A DNA stretch of 64,000 bases from an uncultured Mucilaginibacter sp. (GTDB lineage: Bacteria; Bacteroidota; Bacteroidia; Sphingobacteriales; Sphingobacteriaceae): positions 117,361 to 181,360 of the forward strand of contig CAITEP010000036.1 in NCBI GenBank assembly GCA_903891475.1, read 5' to 3'. A program made the translations under genes and the position numbers. Each line of letters begins with the position of its first letter. Within the stretch, counting starts at the first letter, position 1. Shown here one piece after another: positions 18,321 through 27,400 of the stretch. The notes under the pieces were generated by a model that saw only the letters and a program-made list of their open reading frames with translations, had not been told where the DNA came from and searched no databases.

Positions 18321-19292
18321 ATGAAAATTGAAAAAGAATTTATAGAGAAACATTTTGGCGCAATAGATATTTTTATTTGTTCTTCAGGCTTTGAAGATAG
18401 GTCAACATATTTGGGGTTAAGCTTAAATAAACATCATATTCAAAGGGCAATAATATTTCATATTGAAGACACTTATAAGTTATCGGAAATTAATGCCTTG
18501 AAGATAAAAAATAATTTACCTAAGCTTGAGACCATTACATATCCTAAAAATTCACCACTAATTGTTTATGATAAATTTTATAAACTATTTGATGAAATTA
18601 AAAATAACAGACTTAATGATAGAAAATTAAAAATTGTAATTGACGTAACAACCTTCACTAGAGAAGTATTATTAATACTAATTAAACTTTTTTCTATTGA
18701 GGATTTCAAAAGTTCCTTTGAAGTTCAACTTGCTTATACACCTGCCGAAAGTTATGCTGATAATGAAAATGATTTGTGGCTTACAAAAGGAATTAGAGAA
18801 ATAAGGTCAGTATTAGGATATGCTGGAATGCAATCACCTTCAAAGGAATTGTTGCTAATCCTTCTATGCGGATTTGAGGAAGAACGTGCAGAAGAAATTA
18901 TAAAATCTTTTGAGCCAAATAAATTAATATTAGGTAAAGCTTCTTTAAAAGATTCTATAAATATTAGATTGAATGATATCTCAAATGAAAAGATTAAACA
19001 TATTTTAAATAATAAAAATTCAATTTTGCTAGATGAATTTGAATTTTCTTGTACTGACATAAAAGAAACTAAAGGCCAGATTGATTTAATAATCGAGAAA
19101 TATGGTGCTTCGTTCAATATTGTAGTTGCCCCATTAAACAATAAAATATCCACCATAGGGGTAGCATTATCATGTATAAAAAATGAAAATATTCAAATTT
19201 GCTATGCTTCCGCTAATCAATATAATATAAATAGCTATTCAAAAGGATCCGATTATTTTCTTACTTTTAATTTAGCTGATTTAATACTTTAA
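18321..19292 (+). CDS. Uncharacterised protein with two Rossmann-like halves, third gene of the HD operon
   Basis: 323 residues from the ATG at 18321, two bases after the ATPase stop. I do not recognise a named family. The first half shows DIFICSSGFEDRSTYLGLSL and then KIVIDVTTFTREVLLILIKL; the second shows LLLILLCGFEEERAEEIIKS and then FNIVVAPLNNKISTIGVALS. The repeated order (hydrophobic strand, GFE[DE]R, later a strand with a D/P-T/N loop and a helix) suggests an internal duplication of an alpha/beta nucleotide-binding fold, as seen in CARF/SAVED sensors. A ligand-sensing or effector role is inference. It overlaps the convergent methyltransferase by 12 bases. Confidence 0.6.
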   Translation: MKIEKEFIEKHFGAIDIFICSSGFEDRSTYLGLSLNKHHIQRAIIFHIEDTYKLSEINALKIKNNLPKLETITYPKNSPLIVYDKFYKLFDEIKNNRLNDRKLKIVIDVTTFTREVLLILIKLFSIEDFKSSFEVQLAYTPAESYADNENDLWLTKGIREIRSVLGYAGMQSPSKELLLILLCGFEEERAEEIIKSFEPNKLILGKASLKDSINIRLNDISNEKIKHILNNKNSILLDEFEFSCTDIKETKGQIDLIIEKYGASFNIVVAPLNNKISTIGVALSCIKNENIQICYASANQYNINSYSKGSDYFLTFNLADLIL

Positions 19293-20342
19293 AATTTTTT
19301 TAAAAATAGCCTCTGCTAAGAGAGGAGGAACTGCATTCCCAATTTGTTGTTGTATTTGCATTAAGGTACCTTCAAATTCAAATGTATCAGGAAAACTTTG
19401 CAAACGAGCAGCTTCTCTAACAGAAAGTCCGCGATTTTGCGATGGATGAATAAGCATGTTTTTCCTGTAATTAGATATTACTACAGATGGTGCCGTTGGA
19501 TCCAGTCTCTTGTAAATTCCACTGTGACAATTATTTACATTTGAATAATTGCTCATCATTTGTGCTGGAATAGCTTTCCAATTTTGACCTTGTTTAATGT
19601 GTTTGTACCTTTCAAGTACATAGTCCTTGTTTTTTGAAACTATATTTTGGCATGCTTCCACAGAGCCATTTCTCATTTTCTTTGCATAAGAACTGATGGC
19701 ATTTTCGGGCAGTTTATATGGTAAAGAATTATATGATGCACCATTTTCTAAATCAGGTAAATCAGAAATAGCATCATGTACATTCACCTTATAATTTAGT
19801 TTTTCTGGAAATTCAAAGTTTATATTTAATCTATTGCCAACCATAATAAAACGATTCCTATTTTGCGGAACTCCATAATCAGAGGCATAGAGCACCATTT
19901 CGGATGTTTTATAGCCAATCGCCCTAAAAAGCTCTTTTATTATTTTTACTGTATTTCCGCCATTAAAGTTTTTAATTCCTTCGACATTTTCAAATAAGAA
20001 CCAATCAGGTTCTAATTCTTTGACAAATCTGACAAACTCTGAAAATAACGAGTTATTAGGGTTTTTTGAGTTTCTTGTTTTTGTGTTAGAAGTTGAAAAT
20101 CCTTGACAAGGTGGACCGCCAAAAACAATGAATGGATTTTTTTCCACATATTTTAAAGGATCTACAGTTTTTATATCATCACAAATCATCTTAACATTAT
20201 GATGATTTTTTAAGAATGTTTTTGAGGCCGCAACGTCTTTTTCGATTGCTAATGAAATTCTAATGCCCGAATTTTCTGCACCTAAACTTAGTCCACCAGC
20301 ACCACTAAAGATATCAACTCCAATTTTATTTTTTAGCTCCAA
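19281..20342 (-). CDS. DNA (cytosine-5) methyltransferase
   Basis: 353 residues with the ordered C5-methyltransferase motifs: I (IFSGAGGLSLG, 11-21), IV (GGPPCQGFS, catalytic Cys79), VI (ENVEG, 118-122), VIII (QNRNRFIMVGN), and IX-X (REAARLQSFPDTF, QQIGNAVPPLLAEAI). The target-recognition region between VIII and IX, about residues 175-290, is of average size, so it probably methylates one short site. No restriction endonuclease lies next to it; the neighbouring three-gene operon converges on it with a 12-base overlap. It may protect host DNA from that system or may be an orphan enzyme. Methylation target unknown. Confidence 0.93.
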   Translation of the reverse strand: MELKNKIGVDIFSGAGGLSLGAENSGIRISLAIEKDVAASKTFLKNHHNVKMICDDIKTVDPLKYVEKNPFIVFGGPPCQGFSTSNTKTRNSKNPNNSLFSEFVRFVKELEPDWFLFENVEGIKNFNGGNTVKIIKELFRAIGYKTSEMVLYASDYGVPQNRNRFIMVGNRLNINFEFPEKLNYKVNVHDAISDLPDLENGASYNSLPYKLPENAISSYAKKMRNGSVEACQNIVSKNKDYVLERYKHIKQGQNWKAIPAQMMSNYSNVNNCHSGIYKRLDPTAPSVVISNYRKNMLIHPSQNRGLSVREAARLQSFPDTFEFEGTLMQIQQQIGNAVPPLLAEAIFKKILKY

Positions 20343-20620
20343 TTTATAACTGATTGATAATCAAATATTTATAATATAACTAATGAACCATAGATAAAAA
20401 GCATTGAAAATACAACTAAATAAACAAATAGAATAATAAAATAAAAATTAATAAAGTAGTTTTTCAAATTTGTATTAACCCCGCTGTCTGAAGTTTATCA
20501 AATCCGACGACTATGTCTGGAGATTGTATTTACACCAAAAAAAAGCCATTAAAAATTAAAGAGCCATTGTCAAAGCTCCATCACCCTAAAAACCTACCCT
20601 TCACTCATACTAACTTACAT

Positions 20621-20759
20621 ACAACCTTCAACCCACAACCTTCAACAAAAAAGGGGCGAGGGGTGAGGCTTTTTTGAATTAGGAAGATCCCCTTTCCCTA
20701 CCCACAACCTACAACCCACAACTTACAACAAAAAAGAGGCCCGGGGTGAGGCTTTTTAT
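20621..20759. repeat. Two copies of a 56-base repeat, 83 bases apart
   Basis: Copy A at 20621-20676 and copy B at about 20704-20759 share the order ACAACCTWCAACCCACAACYT, then CAACAAAAAAG, a G-rich block (GGGGTGAGGC) and a T run. Inside each copy the word CACAACCTACAAC is itself repeated. No reading frame covers them. They lie downstream of the methyltransferase start region, in a gene-free stretch. Confidence 0.6.
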
Positions 20760-21299
20760 GGATTTCGATTTGCGAAAAAATGAAGATCAATAAACTTGTA
20801 ATCCCATACAAAAATGTGTATGAAAACAACCCCATTAATTTCTTTTCGGAAATTTTTAAATCTTTCAAACACATACCAAAACTGGTATCAAAACAACCAA
20901 AAAGCTGCTAAAATTCGGCGGTTTAAATATTTGGATTTGTGATAAAACCAAAGCATAAAAACTCGATTAACTAAATCGCAGTAAATCAACCTAATCAACA
21001 AAACTAAAAGCACCCAATTTCCCCAAATTTAAATAGGTGTATTGGTTTTTTGATGGATTTGGATTTTTGGAAAATGAAGATCAATAAACTTGCAAACACA
21101 TACAAAAACGTGTTTGTAAACAACCCCATTAATTGCTTTTTTCAATTTTTCAATCACACACAAAAACCTGTATCAAAACAACAAAAAGAAAGGCCAGCTT
21201 TTTTTTATTTAGGATCAAATCTTATCACAAAACCAAACCATGAAAATTGAATCCACTAAGTCACACTACATCAACCCAATCAACTAAAAAAACAGCACG
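20754..21299. repeat. Imperfect direct duplication of about 255 bases
   Basis: Copy 1 (about 20754-21015) and copy 2 (about 21045-21299) share long blocks: a TGGATTT-GGATTT start, AAATGAAGATCAATAAACTTG, CAACCCCATTAATT, TATCAAAACAAC, and TAAATC/TAAGTC followed by CAACC-AATCAAC near the end. A third start (TTTTTTGATGGAATTGGATT) appears at about 21320 and then breaks off. The 66-codon frame inside copy 2 is not preserved in copy 1, so the repeats are probably non-coding. Confidence 0.65.
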
Positions 21300-21417
21300 T
21301 AATAGCCCCAAAAAACACGATTTTTTGATGGAATTGGATTTGTAAAAAAAAATCGGGAAAAAAAGCCAAAAAAACACGAAAAAGTGGGCAGTTTTGAGCC
21401 AAAATGATAGTTTGGAC

Positions 21418-21509
21418 TATAGTTAATTATAATAAAATTATAATTTGGAGGGCAAAAATTATAGTTTATTATAAAATAATTATAATTTGAAGGGTCAAAA
21501 CTATAGTTT
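21418..21509. repeat. AT-rich tandem repeat with a 42-base period
   Basis: Units start with TATAGTT at 21418, 21460 and 21502, exactly 42 bases apart; the third is partial. Each full unit contains an A/T palindrome-like core (ATTATAATAAAATTATAATT type) followed by a GAGGG or AAGGG block and CAAAA. Forty-two bases is four helical turns, which would put the GGG blocks on one face of the DNA. There is no gene. Confidence 0.6.
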
Positions 21510-21538
21510 CAAAAGCCTCGGTTTTAAAAAAGAGCCAC

Positions 21539-21572
21539 AAAAAAAGCGGTCTTTCGGAACCGCTTTTTTTTC
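21539..21572 (-). terminator. Intrinsic terminator, probably of the tRNA remnant
   Basis: AAAAAAAGCGGT, an 8-base loop, then ACCGCTTTTTTTT: a GC-rich stem flanked by an A run and a T run, so it could end transcription in both directions. On the minus strand it comes 15 bases after the tRNA-like 3' end at 21588-21606, the usual place for a tRNA terminator. No protein gene reads into it from either side. Confidence 0.7.
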
Positions 21573-21587
21573 TAGTATCTCGATTTT

Positions 21588-21606
21588 GTGATCCCGCTGG
21601 GACTCG
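21588..21606 (-). tRNA. Remnant of a tRNA gene 3' end (possible attachment site)
   Basis: On the minus strand the 19 bases read CGAGTCCCAGCGGGATCAC, which is the second half of a tRNA T-arm and the 3' acceptor strand in the style of Bacteroidota tRNAs. The T-loop start and the whole 5' part are missing; upstream sequence becomes unrelated after 21607. A 3' tRNA end followed by its own terminator is what remains at the far edge of an element that integrated into the tRNA. This is a fragment, not a functional tRNA. Confidence 0.45.
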
Positions 21607-21874
21607 GTTGGTTATTTTAAAGACTTATAAATCAATTTATTGAAAGGTTACTAACCGGATTGGTGTAAACAGGGTGTAAATAATTAACTTTTAAAATTGA
21701 TATCTTAAACAAAAATTTTTAGAAATTTAGTTACCATTATTCAAAATATTAAGCGGTCCAATAGTTATACCATCCCAAATACTTGATTTTATTCCCCAAT
21801 AAAATATCTTATTATGTAACACTTAGGCTTTTAAATACCAATTATATTTTCCCATAAAATACGTCCCATCTGAA

Positions 21875-21919
21875 AGTAACTTAAGTTACCAATTGTGGGT
21901 GTTAATGATTTTAGCTTTG
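21875..21919 (+). promoter_or_regulatory. Crp/Fnr-type box and -7 element upstream of the first RND operon
   Basis: The inverted repeat AGTAACTTAAGTTACC (21875-21890) is followed after 21 bases by TAGCTTTG (21912-21919), a perfect Bacteroidota -7 element (TAnnTTTG). The same box-to-element distance is found at 35191 and 40033. Transcription should start near 21926, which places the gene start at the ATGs 21931/21937 and rules out the upstream GTG at 21895. Confidence 0.72.
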
Positions 21920-21936
21920 TTGAAAATCAAATGTTA

Positions 21937-23280
21937 ATGATCATTAAAAAATATTTTATGCAAAGTACAGCGATATTGGTTGTCCTTTTGAGTTTATTTA
22001 TTTCAAAGGTTTCTGCACAAGATAGCGTTAAGAATTTAACCCTAAACGAAGCCGTTGAGGCTACTTTAAAGTTTAATAAGGGTATTCAGTTAGCAAAGCT
22101 GGATGAAAGTATAACGGCTGCCAACTACAAGCAAACAGAGGCTGTGTACCTTCCAAATGTCGGTCTTTCTTATACAGCCATGAGTACAAACAACCCTTTA
22201 AATGCCTTTGGATTTAAGCTTCAACAAAGTATTATTTCACAGAATGATTTTAATCCTGCATTACTAAATAATCCGCATAGTACAGCAGATTTTATAACAA
22301 AGCTTGAAGTACAGCAACCCTTATTAAATATGGATATGCTTTACATGCGAAAGGGTGCTAAAAAGCAAATGGAAATTTATGAATACAAAACACAGCGAAC
22401 AAAGGAATATTTAACCTATGAAGTGCAAAAAGCCTATTTACAACTTCAGCTTTCATATGAAGCCGTTAAGGTATTAAGTGATGCTTTACAAACAATTAAG
22501 GTGGTCTATAATTTTACTGATAACCGTTTTAAACAGGGTTTAATTCAAAAATCCGATCTTTTAAATGCGCAAGTTCAAGTAACAACTGTTGAATGTAATT
22601 TAGCAAAAGCTCAAAGCAATATTCGAAACGCTTCTGATTACCTCAGCTTAATGATGGGAAATAAAGTTGGCGTTATTTACAAAGCAGACATTCCATTAAC
22701 CACATCGGAGCTAACCGCTGATACAACGCAAAAATTACCGTTCACCCGATCAGATTTTGTCGCCATGCAAAAGGCTATTGATGCTTCTGACCTTATGATT
22801 AAATCCAGTAAAATGAGTTATTTTCCAAAACTAAATGCTTTTGGAAATTATCAATACAATAATAATCATTTACTTGGATTTGGCGCAAATGCCTATTTGA
22901 TTGGTGCAAGTTTATCATGGGATATTTTTAAAGGTAACAAAACAAAAAACACCATCATTATCCAAAAATTGGAGAGGGATAAGTTGGTTGAACAATTGGC
23001 GCAACAAAAAGATCAAAGTCAACTAGAATTAAATAAGGCATATCGAGATTTAGCGGATAGTCGATTCGAAATTAACCAGGAAAAAGTCTCTGTTCAGCAG
23101 GCAGCTGAATCTTTACGAATCCTTCAAAACCGTTATCAGCAAGGGTTATTAAATACTACTGATATTTTAATGTCTCAAAGCCAACTGTTACAACAAAGAT
23201 TCGCGCTAGCACAGGCACAGTTTACATTTAATGTTACTGAATCCTATATCCAGCTTTTAACTTCAATAACTAATAAATAA
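21937..23280 (+). CDS. TolC-family outer-membrane efflux protein (RND operon 1)
   Basis: About 447 residues with a signal peptide (IIKKYFMQSTAILVVLLSLF, cleaved near SKVSAQ). Two TolC-type repeats are visible: LNEAVEATLKFNKGIQLAKL opening, LDESITAANYKQTEAVYLP, RFKQGLIQKSDLLNAQVQVT, and RYQQGLLNTTDILMSQSQLL near the end. It is a trimeric channel in the outer membrane. I chose the ATG at 21937 (21931 is also possible) because the promoter at 21912-21919 lies downstream of the longer GTG start. It is the first gene of an operon of five with 2-9 base gaps, under a Crp/Fnr-type box. Confidence 0.9.
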   Translation: MIIKKYFMQSTAILVVLLSLFISKVSAQDSVKNLTLNEAVEATLKFNKGIQLAKLDESITAANYKQTEAVYLPNVGLSYTAMSTNNPLNAFGFKLQQSIISQNDFNPALLNNPHSTADFITKLEVQQPLLNMDMLYMRKGAKKQMEIYEYKTQRTKEYLTYEVQKAYLQLQLSYEAVKVLSDALQTIKVVYNFTDNRFKQGLIQKSDLLNAQVQVTTVECNLAKAQSNIRNASDYLSLMMGNKVGVIYKADIPLTTSELTADTTQKLPFTRSDFVAMQKAIDASDLMIKSSKMSYFPKLNAFGNYQYNNNHLLGFGANAYLIGASLSWDIFKGNKTKNTIIIQKLERDKLVEQLAQQKDQSQLELNKAYRDLADSRFEINQEKVSVQQAAESLRILQNRYQQGLLNTTDILMSQSQLLQQRFALAQAQFTFNVTESYIQLLTSITNK

Positions 23281-23282
23281 AC

Positions 23283-24401
23283 ATGCAAAAAATGAACATA
23301 AATATTTCACCAAACAGGTTAGTAAAACTTATTGCTGGCGTTAGTGTCTTCATGATGAGTGCCTGTACCTCGAACGAAAAAAAAAATAGCAATTCAATTG
23401 CTGATACTGCAATTGTTGTTAGTGTGGCCAATCCTACCTCTAATCAACTACAAAGTTTAAATATTAGCGGTCAAATTGAAGCCGTGCAATCAGCTAACAT
23501 TAGTACAAGAGTAATGGGTTTTATCACAAAAATGAATGTGAATATTGGGGATCATGTTGTTAAAGGACAACTTCTGGCTACCATCAGCAATGATGATATT
23601 TTGGCAAAGAGGGCTCAAACAGATGCCGCTATTATTGAAGCCACCGCAGGCTTAAAAAATGCGCAAAAGGATTTTGAGCGTTTTACTAATTTATTCCAAC
23701 AACAAAGCGCTTCAGCTAAAGAACTAGAAAATGTAACCTTACAATATAATTCTGCCAAATCACGGTTAGAAGTAGCAAAACAAATGCGTAATGAAGTAAA
23801 TGTCATGTTGACTTATACCAATTTAACAGCGCCATTTAATGGCACCGTTGCTCAAAAAACACTTGATGTAGGCTCAATGGCTAACCCCGGAATGCCTATA
23901 CTCACCATCGAACAAAGTGGAAATTATCAGATAAGTGCCTCAGTATCGGAAAGCACTATTAATCAAATTCATCTTGGATCTGTGGCGATAGTAAATGTTA
24001 GTGCGGTTGATAAAACCTTTAATGGTACCATATCCCAAATTAACCAGTCATCACAATTTACAGGAGGGCAATACCTTATAAAGATCAGTGTCCCTGAAAA
24101 GGAAAAAAATAGATTATTTGCAGGAATGTACGCCAATATTACAATACCGGTAAAAAAAAATATGAACAATAATACTGGAGATGACCAGGTTTTGGTGCCG
24201 ATGTCAAGCATTGAGCATAAAGACCAATTAACAGGAATTTACACAATCGGAAACAACAATACCGCATTATTACGCTGGGTAAGATTAGGAAAAACAGAAG
24301 GAAATCAGGTGGAAGTGCTGAGCGGCTTATCCTTAAATGAGCAATTTATAATAAATGCCGAAGGCAGATTATATAACGGGGTTTCGATTAAAATAAAATA
24401 A
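23283..24401 (+). CDS. RND efflux periplasmic adaptor, lipoprotein (RND operon 1)
   Basis: 372 residues. The N-terminus has a lipobox (FMMSAC, lipidated Cys near 28). The order lipoyl half-motif (NISTRVMGFITKMNVNIGDHV), coiled-coil hairpin (about 100-165), second lipoyl half (LTAPFNGTVAQKTLDVGSMA) and beta-barrel domain (GSVAIVNVSAVDKTFNGTIS) is the membrane-fusion-protein plan. It links the inner-membrane pump to the outer-membrane channel. Gaps to its neighbours are 2 bases on each side. The substrate cannot be read from the sequence; the shared regulon points to sulfur or redox stress. Confidence 0.92.
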   Translation: MQKMNINISPNRLVKLIAGVSVFMMSACTSNEKKNSNSIADTAIVVSVANPTSNQLQSLNISGQIEAVQSANISTRVMGFITKMNVNIGDHVVKGQLLATISNDDILAKRAQTDAAIIEATAGLKNAQKDFERFTNLFQQQSASAKELENVTLQYNSAKSRLEVAKQMRNEVNVMLTYTNLTAPFNGTVAQKTLDVGSMANPGMPILTIEQSGNYQISASVSESTINQIHLGSVAIVNVSAVDKTFNGTISQINQSSQFTGGQYLIKISVPEKEKNRLFAGMYANITIPVKKNMNNNTGDDQVLVPMSSIEHKDQLTGIYTIGNNNTALLRWVRLGKTEGNQVEVLSGLSLNEQFIINAEGRLYNGVSIKIK

Positions 24402-24403
24402 TT

Positions 24404-27400
24404 ATGAAAGACGGATTTGCAGGAAATATAGCAAAGGCATTTATACAATCGAAGTTAACCATATTACTAATGATTGCCTTTTTATTGATAGGGGGTTATA
24501 GTACATTTTTAATACCGCGCGAAGAAGAGCCACAGATACAAGTTCCAATGGCTGATATTTTTATCGGTTATCCCGGTGCTTCTCCTAAAGATGTTGAAAC
24601 CAAAGTTGCCGCACCTATCGAAAAAATGGTTTCGAATGTAAAAGGTGTAGAATATGTATATTCTACTTCTATGCAAGGGCAAGCCATTATTATTGTTCAA
24701 TTTTATGTAGGTGAAGATGTGGAACGCTCCTTGGTAAAACTATATAGTGAGTTGATGAAAAACATGGATAAAATGCCACAAGGTGTAACACTTCCATTAA
24801 TAAAAACCCGTGCTATTGATGATGTTCCGGTATTGGGGTTAACATTATGGAGCGAAAAATACGATGATTACCAGCTTAAACAAATTGGACAGGAATTGGC
24901 CAACGAGGTTAAAAAAATACCTGATGTTGCCGATATTAATATTTTAGGCGGTAGAAACCGGGAGGTAAAGGTGATTTTAGATAAAAACAAAATGGCTGAA
25001 AGCCAAATTGATTTTTTATCGCTAAGCAAACAAATTCAAGGTAGTAATATGCAATTACCGGGGGGTATTCTACTACAAAAAGATACGACTTTTTCGGTAG
25101 AAACTGGTAATTTCCTCTCTACCTCTGACGATGTAGGTAATTTAATAGTAGGGCTTAATCATCATCAACCTGTTTATTTAAAACAAATAGCACAGGTTCA
25201 GGAAGGTGCAGAGACGCCTAAGCAATATGTTTTATTCGGATATGGCAAGGCGAATAGGTCAAGTGCAAATAATTTTAAATCAAATTATCCTGCTGTCACA
25301 CTCTCAATCGCGAAAAAAAAGGGTGCTGATGCTATGAAATTATCAGCACAGATTTTAAGCAAGGTTGAACACCTAAAAAAAGATTTTTTGCCAAATGATG
25401 TTCATTTAACAGTTTCTAGAAATTATGGCGAAACGGCCTCAGATAAAGTATCTGAACTCCTATTCCATTTGTTTATAGCCATTGTTGTTGTAACCTTATT
25501 TGTAATGCTGGCTATGGGATGGCGTGGAGGTTTGGTAGTGTTTTTATCAGTTCCGGTAACATTCGCAATTACTTTATTCGCATATTATTTTATGCACTAT
25601 ACACTTAATAGGATCACGCTTTTCGCATTGGTTTTTATTACAGGTATTGTAGTTGATGATTCCATCATCATAGCCGAAAATATGCATCGACATTTTAAGA
25701 TGAAAAAGTTACCGCCATTACAAGCAGCTATCTATGCCATCAATGAAGTGGGTAATCCAACCATCCTTGCTACTTTCACCGTTATTGCCGCAGTATTGCC
25801 CATGGCCTTTGTTTCTGGTATGATGGGGCCATATATGAGTCCGATGCCAATTGGAGCATCAATAGCCATGATACTTTCATTGGTTATAGCATTAACCCTT
25901 ACCCCCTATCTTGGCTATATTTTCCTTCGTGAAAAAGAGAACCGCGGAATTGAAGAAAATGAAATTAAGCATAAAGTGCTTGAACAAACAGGCATATATA
26001 AGATATACAGGTCATTTATCCAACCCATGCTTGAAACCCGTTGGAAACGTTGGGCTTTCATCCTTGGTACAGTAGTTATTCTTTTTGCCACACTTTCTAT
26101 GTTTTATACAAAAGCAGTTGCAGTAAAAATGTTGCCTTTTGACAATAAAAACGAATTCCAGGTAGTGATTGATATGCCCGAAGGTACAACGCTTGAAAAA
26201 ACGCAAGCCGTAGTTAAAGATATTGGATCTTTTGTAGCTCGACAGGATTTGGTTGAAAATTATGAATCTTATATAGGAACCTCAGCCCCGATTAGTTTTA
26301 ACGGATTGGTTCGTCATTATGATTTGAGAAGAGGTGATAATGTTGCTGATATACAAGTTAATCTGGTTGATAAAAAAGATAGAAGTATTCAGAGCCATGA
26401 AATCGCCAAATTAATGCGTACTCCAATTCAAGATATTGCTAAAAAATATCATGCAAATGTGAAGATTGTGGAAGTTCCACCAGGCCCACCAGTACTCTCT
26501 ACCTTAGTGGCCGAAATTTATGGTCCCGATTACCAGCAACAAATAAACATTGCTAATCAGGTTAAAAACCTGATGAATAAAACCTCCAATGTGGTGGATG
26601 TAGACTGGATGGTTGAAGATAATCAGCCGGAGTACCACCTTGAAGTGGATAAGGAAAAGGCAATGCGCTATGGTATTGCCACCGCACAAGTAGCAGCCAC
26701 CGTAAATGCCGCATTAACAGGAATGCAGGTTGGCAATGTTGCAGAGCCCTTATCCTTTAATCAAACGGCTATTAGGCTTCAATTAAATGATATTGATAAA
26801 ACGAATATGGATGATATACTTGCTTTGAAAGTAATCAATACACAAGGCAATGCAATTCCAATAAAGGATTTAGTAATTGAAAGCAAACAAATAAAGGCTA
26901 AAAGCATTTACCGTAAAAACCAAAAGGAAGTAGTTTATGTTATTGGAGATATGGCAGGTAGATTAGAAAGCCCATCGTATGCAATTTCCGATGTTTCAAA
27001 CCATTTAAACACTATAAAAGTGCCTAAAGGATTTTCATTAAAGGAAGAATATACACACCAACCGGAACTGGAAGATAACTACAGTTTGAAATGGGATGGT
27101 GAGTGGCAAATTACCTTTGAAGTATTTAGGGACTTAGGCATTGCCTTCGTAGTTGTTATCCTAATGATATATATCCTGATAGTAGGATGGTTTCAGAATT
27201 TCACTGTACCGCTTATTATGTTAGCCGCAATTCCGCTTTCACTCATAGGGATTGTACTTGGACATTGGATGTTGCATGCCTATTTTACAGCCACCTCCAT
27301 GATTGGGTTTATAGCCCTTGCCGGGGTAATGGTTCGTAATTCAATTTTATTAATCGACTTTATAAATATCCGTTTAAAGGAAGGAATCCCGTTAAAACAG

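Noticed and set aside
18752..19156. 134-codon antisense frame inside the third gene of the HD operon
   Set aside because: It lies wholly inside a clearly coding gene; its hydrophobic, Ser-rich translation is typical of antisense to AT-rich coding DNA.
21050..21250. 66-codon frame inside the 255-base duplication
   Set aside because: Copy 1 of the duplication does not keep the frame and there is no protein resemblance.
21895..21936. GTG start of the first TolC gene
   Set aside because: It lies upstream of the predicted -7 element (21912-21919) and puts a non-hydrophobic stretch before the signal peptide.
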